Below are positions 10,401 to 17,789 of a stretch of DNA of 64,000 nucleotides, one piece after another. The position numbers were made by a program, and so were the translations under genes. The notes under the pieces are model-generated. The model saw nothing but the letters and a program-made list of their open reading frames with translations. It searched no databases and was not told where the DNA came from. The stretch spans positions 310,001 through 374,000 of the forward strand of contig NZ_BCWW01000002.1 in the NCBI RefSeq assembly GCF_001894785.1, read 5' to 3'. How positions within the stretch are numbered: the stretch's first letter is position 1; every line of letters starts with the position of its first letter. Source of the DNA: Rhodococcoides fascians NBRC 12155 = LMG 3623. Its GTDB lineage: Bacteria; Actinomycetota; Actinomycetes; Mycobacteriales; Mycobacteriaceae.

Positions 10401-13400
10401 TCGTCCTCGGCGGCGACTCCCTCGCGGCCACCCGCGTCGCCACACGCATCAGCGCGGTGCTCGGCGTTCGGGTTCCGGTGCGGACAGTATTCGAGGCTCC
10501 CACCGCGACACAGCTCGCGTCGGCGGTCGAGTTGCTGTCCGACAACTACACGGCGCTCCCCGCGCTGGCGCACCGCGCCGATGCGCGCTCCTACTCCGGT
10601 CTTGCGCCGGCCGAGCGACGCATTTGGCTGCAGAATCGATACGACCCGACATCGGCGGCATACAACATCGCCTTCGAGGTGACGCTCCCGGAAGGCCTCG
10701 ACCTCGAGGTACTGCGCGCTGCGATTGCCGATGTGTTGGAACGGCATACGCCGCTCCGCACGGTGTACCCGTCGACGGGCGATGGGCCTGTGACCGTCGT
10801 GCTCGATCCGCAGATCGTGCTCTCGACACTGGACGACGCCCATGCGGGCATCGGAGGGGTGGCACAACAGGGCTTCGACCTGACCGTCGAGGCACCGCTA
10901 CGACTCATGCTTGCCGAACGTCGCGGTGAGCGCGTGCTGACCGTCGTCGCCCACCACATCGCGATCGACGGCTTGTCGCTACGTCCACTGAGCCGCGATA
11001 TCGAGACGGCTCTGCTGGCTCGAACGGCCGGAGCTGCACCGCAGTTCACTCCACTCGCCGTCGACTATCCGGACTACCGCGTGTGGCAACGCGACGTCCT
11101 GGACGCGGTGGCGTCCGACCAACTCGACTTCTGGCACCGCACGCTGGCCGGCCTGCCGGAGTTCCTCGACCTGCCCACCGGCACTCCTGACGCCGAGCAG
11201 GAGGCGTCGGGAGTCCAGTTTGCCGTCGATGCAGACACTCTCGCGAGTCTGCGGTCGCTCGCGCATCGACTGGGCGCGACGGTCTTCGTCGTCGTCCATG
11301 CGGCGCTGGCGGCCGTACTTGCCGAGGCCAGCGGAACTCGGGACATCGCCATCGGAACTCCGGTGTCGGGCCGAGCAGATCCGGCGCTCGACCACCTCGT
11401 CGGCATGTTCGTCGGCACCGTCGTCCTGCGGACCGACGTGGATCCGGCGTCGACGTTCGAGGACTTCGTCACCGAGGTGCGCAACCGAGACCTCGATGCC
11501 TTCGCGAACTCGGACGTCCCGTTCGAGTGGGTAGTGGACGCGGTACAACCCACCCGCGCCGTCGATACGCACCCGCTGTTCCAGGTGCTTCTGGCCTTCG
11601 GTGACATCAGCACGCCCACAATCGAATTGGGCCCGAGCGCCGTCAATCCGCGTCGAGTGGATATCACGGCGACGCAATTCGACCTGGAATTCGTCGTCGA
11701 AGAATCCGATGCCGGGCTGCTGGGCACTCTCGCGTACTCCGCCGGCCGGTTCTCCCGGGCGGTCGTTACCGGACTGGCAGAACGTCTGACCACGGTGTTG
11801 AACACGGTCGCAGCGGCGCCTGACCTTCGGCTCGGTAGCGCAGAATTCGGTCAGGGCGGATCGGCTGTCGTGTCCCGTCGAGACGGTACGGCCGATCAGT
11901 CCACACTGGCGCAGGTATTCATGCGGGCGGCGAGTGGCTGGCCCGACAACATCGCTGTGATCGACGATGCACGATCGGTGACCTACCACGAGCTGGACAG
12001 GCAATCGAATGCACTGGCCGACAACCTCGTTCGGGCCGGAGCCGAGCCGGGATCTCTGGTGGCGATCGCCCTGCCACGGTCTGTCGAGTACCTCACCGCG
12101 ATCTGGGCCGTGGCCAAGACCGGTGCCGGCTTCTTGCCGATCGATCCGTCGCAGCCCGCTGCGCGAGTGCGGGAGATTCTCGACCGCGCGGCCCCCGTCA
12201 CGGGAATTGCGTCCGTGGACTTCCACTCGGCCGGAAACGACTGGCTGACGGCCGATGGTGACGAGCTCGACCACTTCCAGTTACGCGAAGCAAGCGTCGA
12301 CAGCACGGCGTACGTCGTCTACACCTCGGGATCGACCGGGGCACCGAAGGGTGTTCGGGTGACGCACCGCGGTATTGCCAATCTCGTTCAGAGCCAACGA
12401 GACTTGTTCGACGTCGAGCCGACATCACGCGTGCTGCAGTTCGCGTCACCGAGTTTCGACGCGTCGATCTTCGAGACCCTGATGGCCGTCGGTGCCGGTG
12501 CGAGTGTGGTGATCGTGCCGCCCGACGTGCACGGAGGACGCGAGCTCGAAGCACTCATCGACCGGCACCAGGTGACCCACGCCTGCCTTACCCCGACCGT
12601 GCTGCAGGTGACGGACTCCGCGTCCCTGCCTTCCCTCCGGGTGGTCGTCATGGCCGGCGAGGCCGCCAATTCGGCACTGCTGCAGCGCTGGTCGCAGGAT
12701 CGCTCGGTGTTCAATGCGTACGGGCCCACCGAGGGAACCGTCATGAGCACCTGCACCACGCATCAGCGAGACTGGGCATCGGCTGCGGTGACCATCGGCG
12801 AACCGACCCTCGGATTCGACACGGTGGTTCTCGACGCCCGTCTGCGACCGGTGGGCACCGACGTCGTGGGGGAGCTGTACCTGGGCGGGGCCGGTCTGGC
12901 CGAAGGGTACGTGGGCGACGCCGCGTTGACGGCGAGCAGCTTCGTCGCCAATCCCTTCGGTGACGGCAGGCTCTATCGCACCGGCGATCTGGTGCGGTGG
13001 GTGGCGCGCGAGACCGGACGCGAACTCGAATACCTGGGCCGAGTCGATTCACAGGTGAAGATCCGCGGCCATCGCGTCGAACTCGCCGAGGTCGAGGCGG
13101 CATTGCTGCGTCACCCCACTGTGCGTCAAGCCAGCGTGATCGGGCATGCGAACTCCTTGGCTGCCTACGTGGTGGGTGCCGTCGAGCCGCGAGAGGTACG
13201 TGACTTGCTGGCGAGAACAGTGCCCGCCTACATGGTGCCCAGCACGGTGACCGTCGTGGATGCACTGCCGATGACGTTGTCGGGCAAGGTCGATACGAGC
13301 AGGCTGCCCGAGCCCACAGTGATGTCGACCGAACGACGCGCGCCGGTCTCGTCCACCGAAGTACTCGTACACACCGTGTTCTCCGAAGTGCTGCACCTCG

Positions 13401-14332
13401 CTGCCGACGATATCGGTATCGACGACAATTTCTTCGACCTCGGCGGGCACTCCCTCTCGGCGGTGCAGGTGATGGACGCGCTGGGCGACAAGCTGAGCCG
13501 TCGAATCCCGATCAGTGCATTGCTCGAGCACCCGACGATCACAGCATTGGCTGCGCGCCTCGACATGGACGACGGGGATGCCGAATCGAGTGGCGCGTTC
13601 GATGTGCTGCTGCCGCTGCGGACCGACGGCGTGGGCGCACCCCTGTTCTGTGTGCACCCGGCCATCGGAATTGCTTGGAGCTACCTGTCGTTGCTCGGGG
13701 AGACGGACCGCCCGGTGTACGGGCTGCAGGATCCGGGCATCTCGAACCGTGACGCTGCGCCGTCGTCGATCGAGGAGTTTGCTTTCGCCTACGTGCGGAT
13801 GATTCGAGATGTGCAGCCGCACGGGCCTTACCACCTGCTGGGGTGGTCGCTCGGCGGTGTGATCGCCCACGCGGTGGCCGTGCAGTTGCAGTCTGAAGGC
13901 GAGGACGTCGCGCTGTTGGCCCTCGTCGATGCGCAGCTCGCGGCACCCGACGACGCCGAGGAATTCGGCGTCGACGATCTGGCTCGTCAGCTCGGGGTCG
14001 AGGCGACGTCTTTCGAGGACATCGTTGCCGAATTGCGGAGTACGCGAACCGAACTGGCGTTCCTCACCGAGGACGATCTACGCGCCATGTATCGGCCGGT
14101 TGTCTCTGCGCCCAGCTGGGTCGCGTCGTACGAGCCGGCGGTGTACGCGGGCGATGTTCACTACTTCGCTGCTCGTGGCTCGGACGGCGCGAAGCACTGG
14201 ACGGGCCTCGTCGACGGGCGGATCTCGGTGAAAGAGGTCGATGTGGAACACGAAGACATGCTGGGCGAGCAGGGCGCCCGTGCACTAGGCCGAGTGATCG
14301 GCGCCGATTCTGTGGGGAAGGGTGTGGCGTGA
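4472..14332 (+). CDS. Three-module non-ribosomal peptide synthetase with thioesterase
   Basis: A 3286-residue synthetase that would assemble and release a tripeptide-based product. Order: C1 (HHIVMDG at about residue 143), A1 (HTSGSTGKPK, about 607), T1 (LGGDSL, Ser979), C2 (HHISMDG, 1160), A2 (about 1613), T2 (LGGDSL, Ser1983), C3 (HHIAIDG, 2161), A3 (YTSGSTGAPK, about 2613), T3 (LGGHSL, Ser2994) and a type I thioesterase (GWSLGG, Ser3126). All visible core motifs and the adenylation lysines (GKVD) are intact. There is no epimerase, cyclase or internal methyltransferase domain. C1 resembles the first C domain of EntF, so the first residue is probably N-acylated. Hand-read pocket residues are D-A-Q-I-D-G-A-V-L (A1), D-A-L-L-A-G-A-V-V (A2) and D-A-F-C-V-A-A-V-M (A3, aromatic-like); these are tentative. 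The GTG start follows a GAGGAGG ribosome site. The next gene overlaps the stop. No MbtH-like gene is in the window. Confidence 0.96.
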   Translation: MSPEVGELFEDGRFPLSAAQMNIYLAQQLAPDVPFTIAQYVEIRGDIDPAVLIRATDIACRQLESPAVRIGLHDGHPYQWRDLRVPYAMIYRDFRDRENPVEDAQRYMDEQYRRPVDLVRDQLIASEIIQVNEAHYYWYSRAHHIVMDGLGAISVQERTAAVYTALTEGTEIPKTRAIGVREIYDYEAAYPNSSRYDTDRQYWLGRLDGHLDAPRLAGNTYTRAAPSGVTVSVGAVLDADLTEAVAAVAHRYNSSDVPVVLATFALYLARMTDTDDVMLSLPVSGRATTKLRESSGMMSNVVPLRIGVEQGVTVEELLRRIQVELTGALRHQRFRVEDMQRETGDGTGSAAAGRGVFGPTVNIMMYNSTIRLGDVIGEYRVLSSGPIDDMMVNVYPGVAGTSTRVDFLGNPALYSTDELAAHHRRFLVLLRAVVNAPEGLAVSELDVLDADDESALLNARPADRVTPAPLPSLLRRGAVVRAAGVDQSSEDFTRVAEHIAAQLVSLGAGIEKRIAVAMERSYESLLASWSISTAGSSFVPVDPAEPTERLATVLTGADIEFGITTKDVLEQLPNTIEWFDIEDLLDANERDLVPQALHVDNEAYVIHTSGSTGKPKAVSVTHRGLAQLADNVVDRYAVTADSRVLHLASPVFDASIQEVLAAFAAGATLVIAPADVYAGPALAEFLASEKITHLITSPTVLATLDPGDLHSIEVFDVGGEECPPTLRDRFASPERTMFDAYGPTEATVLATLSAPMVVGERVTIGAPLPGVRALVLDSHLRPTPHGGVGELYLGGDGLARGYDGQPGSTATRFVADPGVAGARLYRTGDIVRWSFDGSSLEYLGRSDQQIQLHGRRLELGEIDAAATSFAGVTAAVAVVRDDRLALYVTGVADGLDGHLRNRLPAWMIPRHIVVLDALPMTAGGKVDRRALPTPTAPADTEYVPPQTENERAVAAAFADVLGVEEVGREHSFFELGGDSLSATRVLARLGSGVSLTALFADPTVRAVAAAIDSSAEREVSLELLDTVLPEHVPLSYAQQRLWFLNQFDPTSPAYNMPIAIRVAAGSDASLVLTALRDVAERHEALRTYYPDDGDGPRQVVRPTDTVLVDVPARTVPEHHLDDAVAAIAGQGFDVAADVPIRAALLSVEESGDTVVAVVVHHISMDGWSLDPLVRDFALAHASRTAGHAPTWPRLRAQYGQYSVWNRATVDAVADEQLSFWTSVLGQRDTALAELPSDFPRPAVQSMITDAVPFEIGPDLHAGIRELARSNNATTFMVVHAAVAAALSRFGTSNRVVVGSPTAGRGHEALDEMVGMFVGTLPLAVTVDPAGSFADLLGAVRSADLDAFSHSDVPFERIVDAVTTDRSLDRHPLFQVMLAFDNAPHRAVDDLPFSVLEIPTRTSEFDLNLVLEESSAGHAESDGLVGQIEYALDLYQRATVEQFASAVTALLHAAVSDSAFVVGNLALADAPTQPAESGTGTFLDVLVGGTADSVAIDGLESLTYSELDRRSNRIARLLIAHGVGPETLVALSLERSAEYIVALWSVVKAGGAFVPVDPRYPAARREQMLGPIEIGFGGTEPGVGWVEESHAQTFSDAPLTDEDRLAILRPAHPAYVIHTSGSTGTPKPVVVTHLGVYSLAQQVVSRYGVEATSRVLHGYSVNFDAAVLELVLAFGAGATMVIAPRDLLGGEEMAAFLAQHRVTHYLSTPAVLATVPPVDGVETVAVGGDVLGAGVVDAWSAGRSMLNAYGPSEATVVATLAESLRAGGPVTIGRPLDHVGAFVLDDRLQPVPLGGVGELYLAGSGVARGYRADSAATAARFVATAGGARMYRTGDLVRRELSGLLDYRGRRDDQVQINGVRIELGDIESALTAHPDVSAATALVVDSRIHAWVVGTSEFDAAQWLLDRLPLAMQPAVITSIDRIPLTGNGKVDKAALIPAIASDSESGVGRTLTQDVILGIFADTLGIDAPAVDSNFFVLGGDSLAATRVATRISAVLGVRVPVRTVFEAPTATQLASAVELLSDNYTALPALAHRADARSYSGLAPAERRIWLQNRYDPTSAAYNIAFEVTLPEGLDLEVLRAAIADVLERHTPLRTVYPSTGDGPVTVVLDPQIVLSTLDDAHAGIGGVAQQGFDLTVEAPLRLMLAERRGERVLTVVAHHIAIDGLSLRPLSRDIETALLARTAGAAPQFTPLAVDYPDYRVWQRDVLDAVASDQLDFWHRTLAGLPEFLDLPTGTPDAEQEASGVQFAVDADTLASLRSLAHRLGATVFVVVHAALAAVLAEASGTRDIAIGTPVSGRADPALDHLVGMFVGTVVLRTDVDPASTFEDFVTEVRNRDLDAFANSDVPFEWVVDAVQPTRAVDTHPLFQVLLAFGDISTPTIELGPSAVNPRRVDITATQFDLEFVVEESDAGLLGTLAYSAGRFSRAVVTGLAERLTTVLNTVAAAPDLRLGSAEFGQGGSAVVSRRDGTADQSTLAQVFMRAASGWPDNIAVIDDARSVTYHELDRQSNALADNLVRAGAEPGSLVAIALPRSVEYLTAIWAVAKTGAGFLPIDPSQPAARVREILDRAAPVTGIASVDFHSAGNDWLTADGDELDHFQLREASVDSTAYVVYTSGSTGAPKGVRVTHRGIANLVQSQRDLFDVEPTSRVLQFASPSFDASIFETLMAVGAGASVVIVPPDVHGGRELEALIDRHQVTHACLTPTVLQVTDSASLPSLRVVVMAGEAANSALLQRWSQDRSVFNAYGPTEGTVMSTCTTHQRDWASAAVTIGEPTLGFDTVVLDARLRPVGTDVVGELYLGGAGLAEGYVGDAALTASSFVANPFGDGRLYRTGDLVRWVARETGRELEYLGRVDSQVKIRGHRVELAEVEAALLRHPTVRQASVIGHANSLAAYVVGAVEPREVRDLLARTVPAYMVPSTVTVVDALPMTLSGKVDTSRLPEPTVMSTERRAPVSSTEVLVHTVFSEVLHLAADDIGIDDNFFDLGGHSLSAVQVMDALGDKLSRRIPISALLEHPTITALAARLDMDDGDAESSGAFDVLLPLRTDGVGAPLFCVHPAIGIAWSYLSLLGETDRPVYGLQDPGISNRDAAPSSIEEFAFAYVRMIRDVQPHGPYHLLGWSLGGVIAHAVAVQLQSEGEDVALLALVDAQLAAPDDAEEFGVDDLARQLGVEATSFEDIVAELRSTRTELAFLTEDDLRAMYRPVVSAPSWVASYEPAVYAGDVHYFAARGSDGAKHWTGLVDGRISVKEVDVEHEDMLGEQGARALGRVIGADSVGKGVA

Positions 14333-15207
14333 TGAACCAACAACTGGAGCCGTTCGTCGATGATGTGCGGGCGCATTACGACCTGTCGGACGATTTCTTC
14401 GCGCTGTTCCTCGATCCGAGCATGACGTACAGCTGTGCCTACTTCGAGCGTGACGACATGACGTTGGAGGAAGCGCAGACGGCCAAGATCGACCTGGCGC
14501 TGGGCAAGCTCGATCTGAAGCCGGGCATGACACTGCTCGATATCGGTTGCGGCTGGGGAGCTCTCGTCAAACGGGCGGTGGAGAAATACGACGTCAATGT
14601 AATCGGTCTGACGTTGAGTCGAAACCAGTACGACCGTGGCCGCGCGCTCGTCGCCGACCTCCCGACCGAACGCAACGTCGACATCCGGTTGCAGGGGTGG
14701 GAGGAATTCGACGAGCCCGTCGACCGGATCGTGTCCATCGGTGCGTTCGAGCACTTCCGACGTCAGCGTTATTCGGCGTTCTTCGCGAAGTGCCGTTCGG
14801 TGTTGCAGCCGGGTGGGCGAATGCTGTTGCACACTATCGTCATTACCCCGCCCGACCCGGCTTCCGGGGGTGGACTCACGCGCGAGGATGCACACTTCTC
14901 CCGCTTCATCCTGCGCGACATCTTCCCCGGTGGCCAGTTGACGTTGGTCAAGGTGGTGAAGGCGAAAGCGGCCGAGGCGGGATTCGAGTTGCTCCGCGAG
15001 CATGCACTGGGACCGCACTATGCACGGACACTCGACACGTGGGCCGAGAAGTTGATCGCGTCCAAGGACGAGGCCATCGCACTGTCGTCGGAAGCGACCT
15101 ACGACAAATACGTGCAGTACCTCACCGGGTCGTCGGAGCGATTCAAGAACCAGCGCATCAACGTCGTACAGTTCACCCTCGAAGCGGGAGACACGCCTGC
15201 CGAGTGA
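14332..15207 (+). CDS. Cyclopropane mycolic acid synthase-like methyltransferase
   Basis: A 291-residue SAM-dependent enzyme very close in sequence to mycobacterial CmaA/MmaA/PcaA proteins (about 287 residues), which add methyl carbon to double bonds in acyl chains. The SAM loop (LLDIGCGWG) and the residues that bind bicarbonate in CmaA1 are present: Cys in TYSCAYF, Glu in GAFEHF, His in LLHTIV and Tyr in SEATYDKY. The Cys near the C-terminus of CmaA1 (YLTGC) is Ser here (YLTGSS). The ATG overlaps the NRPS TGA (TGATG), so the two are translationally coupled; an in-frame GTG three bases upstream is the alternative start. The context suggests that it modifies an acyl chain linked to the peptide product, but a cell-envelope lipid substrate is equally possible. 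Confidence 0.9.
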   Translation: MNQQLEPFVDDVRAHYDLSDDFFALFLDPSMTYSCAYFERDDMTLEEAQTAKIDLALGKLDLKPGMTLLDIGCGWGALVKRAVEKYDVNVIGLTLSRNQYDRGRALVADLPTERNVDIRLQGWEEFDEPVDRIVSIGAFEHFRRQRYSAFFAKCRSVLQPGGRMLLHTIVITPPDPASGGGLTREDAHFSRFILRDIFPGGQLTLVKVVKAKAAEAGFELLREHALGPHYARTLDTWAEKLIASKDEAIALSSEATYDKYVQYLTGSSERFKNQRINVVQFTLEAGDTPAE

Positions 15208-15234
15208 TGTTGAGACCGCGCTCGTACTCCCAGG

Positions 15235-16029
15235 TCAGATTTCCAGCATCAGTGCGCGGTGATCGGAAACCTCGGGCTCGGCCACGATCTCGAAATTACG
15301 CACAGCCGCGGTGGACGAGACCAGAACATAGCTGGCATGACGTACCGGTTTGGTGTAGCTCGATGCCCGGGTATCGGCGTTGCCGACGAGGTCGACCATC
15401 CCGTGTTCCCTCAGCACGTGGAACGTCGTGCTCGACGGAAGGAGATTAAGGTCGCCGCAGAGAACTGCGACATCACTTGTGCCACAGGCTTCTTCAACGA
15501 TCGCCGCTAGTCTGCGGGCCTGCTCGGCGCGGGCTGGGGTGTCCTGTTTACCCGCCGGATCTCGAAGGCCGTGCAGCTGGATTACGGAGACTGTCTTCCC
15601 ACCGAGACGGTCTCGGACTGTCACCGTGAGTGCTGAGCGAGGTCGGTCCTCGGCATCCCAGTCCGTGTAGTCGACGAACTGCGAGTGCACGAATCGGGCG
15701 TCGAGCCCGATAACGGGAATGTCGTCTCGAACCCATGTTGCGATGCCGAAGTCCTGTCGCAGCCGAACGCCTTCGTCGTCGGTCACCGGACCTGCGTCGT
15801 TCGCAACGAAATATGGGGTGTGTCCGGGCAGTGCGGAGGACACGTCATCGAAGAGGTTCAACCGTTGCGGGAGCGTCCTCTCACCGTCGGCGAAGGTAGC
15901 CCATCCCGACCTCTGTGGAGTGCGCGTAACTTCTTGCAAGCAGACGATGTCGCCATCGACGGCGCGCAGCCAGGGTAAGAGCTCGTCGTACATCGCTCCA
16001 CCCCAAGCGTTGACCGACACCACTCTCAC
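15235..16029 (-). CDS. Endonuclease/exonuclease/phosphatase-family protein
   Basis: A 264-residue protein of the DNase I / exonuclease III / sphingomyelinase fold. The metal and catalytic signatures are present: SVNAW near the start, CLQEV, the LHGLRDPAG region, CGDLN and the terminal SDHR. Members hydrolyse phosphodiesters in nucleic acids, phospholipids or inositol phosphates; the substrate cannot be told from sequence. No signal peptide is seen. The GTG at 16029 gives the family N-terminus (RVVSVNAW); an in-frame TTG at 16083 would add 18 residues. It is convergent with the methyltransferase gene, 27 bases away. Confidence 0.85.
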   Translation of the reverse strand: MRVVSVNAWGGAMYDELLPWLRAVDGDIVCLQEVTRTPQRSGWATFADGERTLPQRLNLFDDVSSALPGHTPYFVANDAGPVTDDEGVRLRQDFGIATWVRDDIPVIGLDARFVHSQFVDYTDWDAEDRPRSALTVTVRDRLGGKTVSVIQLHGLRDPAGKQDTPARAEQARRLAAIVEEACGTSDVAVLCGDLNLLPSSTTFHVLREHGMVDLVGNADTRASSYTKPVRHASYVLVSSTAAVRNFEIVAEPEVSDHRALMLEI

Positions 16030-16190
16030 AGACCAAAAGTACCCCAGCGGGTGGTCGAAGCGAATCGAAAATTTGCGCAGCAACTCTTGACTGCACTTTC
16101 AACTATGTACTCTGGCTAACGACAATGGTCGTGTGCATCTCGTTTTCGTCGTCCGGTCCGAGTGAATCTGCTTCTGATGTCGGAGGATCC

Positions 16191-16379
16191 ATGCAGACAG
16201 TTTTCTGGGCACCGCGTTTTGCGGCTGTGTATTTCCTCGCGGCTCTCGCGTCGCTGGTCCTGTTCACTACCATCGGCGCGAACATGGCGATAGCGGCACC
16301 GCTGATCCTGGCCCTCGTAGGGATGGGAATCGCTGTGTTGATTCGTAGTCGCACCGGTTCGTCCGTGACGCGTTCCTGA
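16191..16379 (+). CDS. Small two-helix membrane protein
   Basis: A 62-residue hydrophobic protein starting MQTVFWAPRF, with two predicted membrane helices (about residues 10-28 and 33-52) and a basic C-terminus (RSRTGSSVTRS). The start was chosen for the GGAGG ribosome site at 16182-16186; a longer in-frame ORF starts at 16125. No family recognised. Confidence 0.6.
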   Translation: MQTVFWAPRFAAVYFLAALASLVLFTTIGANMAIAAPLILALVGMGIAVLIRSRTGSSVTRS

Positions 16380-16414
16380 AGCCGGCTTGCAGAGCCGGGA
16401 CTCACACCGCTGGA

Positions 16415-16654
16415 TTACGCGGCGTCTTTTTCAGGTGGTGGTTCGCAAGTTGTTCGGCCCGGTGACTCGTCGGCGGACTCCTCGACATCCGCTCGACGGA
16501 TGCCACGACCGATCCACACGGCGGCGAGCGCGCCGATCAGCAACCACACGGCAACGAAGCCGAGAACCCACCACACGAGCCGCATTCGTTGCCGGGCACT
16601 GGTTGGATGGGTGCGAGTTTCGGCCGAAGTCGTAGCGCTCGCGGCAACGTTCAC
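16415..16654 (-). CDS. Small single-pass membrane protein
   Basis: A 79-residue protein with one membrane helix (WWVLGFVAVWLLIGALAAV, about residues 28-46), a basic stop-transfer (GRGIRRADVEE) and an acidic, Pro-rich tail. It starts at a GTG; an internal ATG at 16585 immediately before the helix is an alternative start. It is convergent with the gene at 16191. Function unknown. Confidence 0.55.
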   Translation of the reverse strand: MNVAASATTSAETRTHPTSARQRMRLVWWVLGFVAVWLLIGALAAVWIGRGIRRADVEESADESPGRTTCEPPPEKDAA

Positions 16655-17061
16655 CCAAACCGCAGCTGCGCCATTCCGGCGGTCATCGGCTCCGCTGTTG
16701 GAATCATGGCGACCGAGGTCGCGACGACTCCATACGGCCAGACAGTGGGCTGAGGGTTTACGCTCGCTGACCCGAAAGAGGAACTAGACAAACGTTATGC
16801 GCCCGCAGTGGCACCAGTAAGTTCGAGGATCAATGCGCTGGTCCGGGTGGTCATCGGGCCGCCCCAGCTAGTGGAATGGCCATGACATTCCGGTTGACGG
16901 TTGGTGCATAACGCGAGAAATGCTCCTCCTCGTGTGGGCCCGCAGAGATGGGTTGGTCGTGTGCAAGGCTTTCGCAGCGCGCGTGCACGTGTCATCTGTG
17001 CCACGATCGAGCCGCGAAGAGGTGCCCCGCCCCAAATGTTCGTCGACGAGGAATGCCCACC
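16655..17061. other. Intergenic region upstream of the secreted protease
   Basis: About 400 bases without a supported gene. It includes a minus-strand 19-codon frame (MTTRTSALILELTGATAGA, ending near 16798) that has a GGGGCGG sequence upstream; it is too short to call. The 3' part must hold the promoter of the protease gene. No hairpin or clear operator was seen. Confidence 0.4.
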
Positions 17062-17730
17062 ATGAAGATTGCTCGACTCGGTGTTGTCAGTGGACTGTTC
17101 ACCGCCCTGGCTCTCGCGTTCACTGCGACGTCCACCGGCACCGCAACCGCAGCGCCACTTCCGGTCGTCGGCCCCGGTAGTGGTTTCGTCACCACCGGTG
17201 GCCTCGACGACCTCACCGTCTGTTCCATCGCGGCCGTCGGCTACGACGACGCGGGCCGACTCGTCGCCCTCACCGCCGGCCACTGCATCCTTCGATCGGG
17301 ACTCCCCGTCACGCTCGTCGGATCGCCCGCGGCCCCGGTCGGCACTACCGCCGTCGGACATTGGGGGCCGGATTACGGCGTCATCGTTCTGGACCCCACC
17401 AAGGTGACACCCGTCAATAGCCTCGGCGGAATCACCGTCACCGACATCGGTACCGCATCGGTGGGGCAGCCTGTCTGCAAGACCGGGCTCGGCAGCGGAG
17501 TGACCTGCGGAAGCATCGTCGACGCGCGCGGCAGCGACCTGATGTCCGACGCGCTCACTGTCTGGTCCGACTCCGGTGGACCTCTGGTCGTCGGCACCAC
17601 CCTCGTCGGCATCACGAGCCACGCCTCCGGGGTGCCGCTGCTCAGTCCCACCGCGTACGCGTCGGCAGCGGAATCCGTTCGGCTGCTGAATCAATCGGGA
17701 GAGCCGGGAGCCGGCTTCCGTCCAGTGTGA
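17062..17730 (+). CDS. Secreted chymotrypsin-fold serine protease
   Basis: A 222-residue exported protease. The signal peptide (MKIARLGVVSGLFTALALAF) ends with a likely cleavage after the AtaA-type site near residue 31. The catalytic triad is visible as His74 (TAGHC), Asp104 (GPDYGV) and Ser170 (SDSGGPL), in the small S1-like arrangement of actinobacterial secreted proteases. Cysteines (54, 75, 138, 148) suggest disulfides. The ATG at 17062 is chosen because it gives the signal peptide and has a GAGGAA ribosome site; the frame is open upstream. It is monocistronic and its substrate is unknown. Confidence 0.88.
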   Translation: MKIARLGVVSGLFTALALAFTATSTGTATAAPLPVVGPGSGFVTTGGLDDLTVCSIAAVGYDDAGRLVALTAGHCILRSGLPVTLVGSPAAPVGTTAVGHWGPDYGVIVLDPTKVTPVNSLGGITVTDIGTASVGQPVCKTGLGSGVTCGSIVDARGSDLMSDALTVWSDSGGPLVVGTTLVGITSHASGVPLLSPTAYASAAESVRLLNQSGEPGAGFRPV

Positions 17731-17789
17731 GCCGGGTTGGCCGGCCGATCGCTGCGCGCAACAGCGCGTAGTGAACTACCGTCCGATAG

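Noticed and set aside
9380..10867. A long minus-strand frame (495 codons) antisense to the NRPS, and similar ones at 10979-12274 and 13049-13870
   Set aside because: They are mirror frames of GC-rich coding sequence: no start signal, no recognisable motif, and biased toward Arg/Gly/His.
16798..16857. 19-codon minus-strand ORF MTTRTSALILELTGATAGA
   Set aside because: It resembles a short leader peptide, but nothing around it (modifying enzyme, terminator, conserved core) supports a role.
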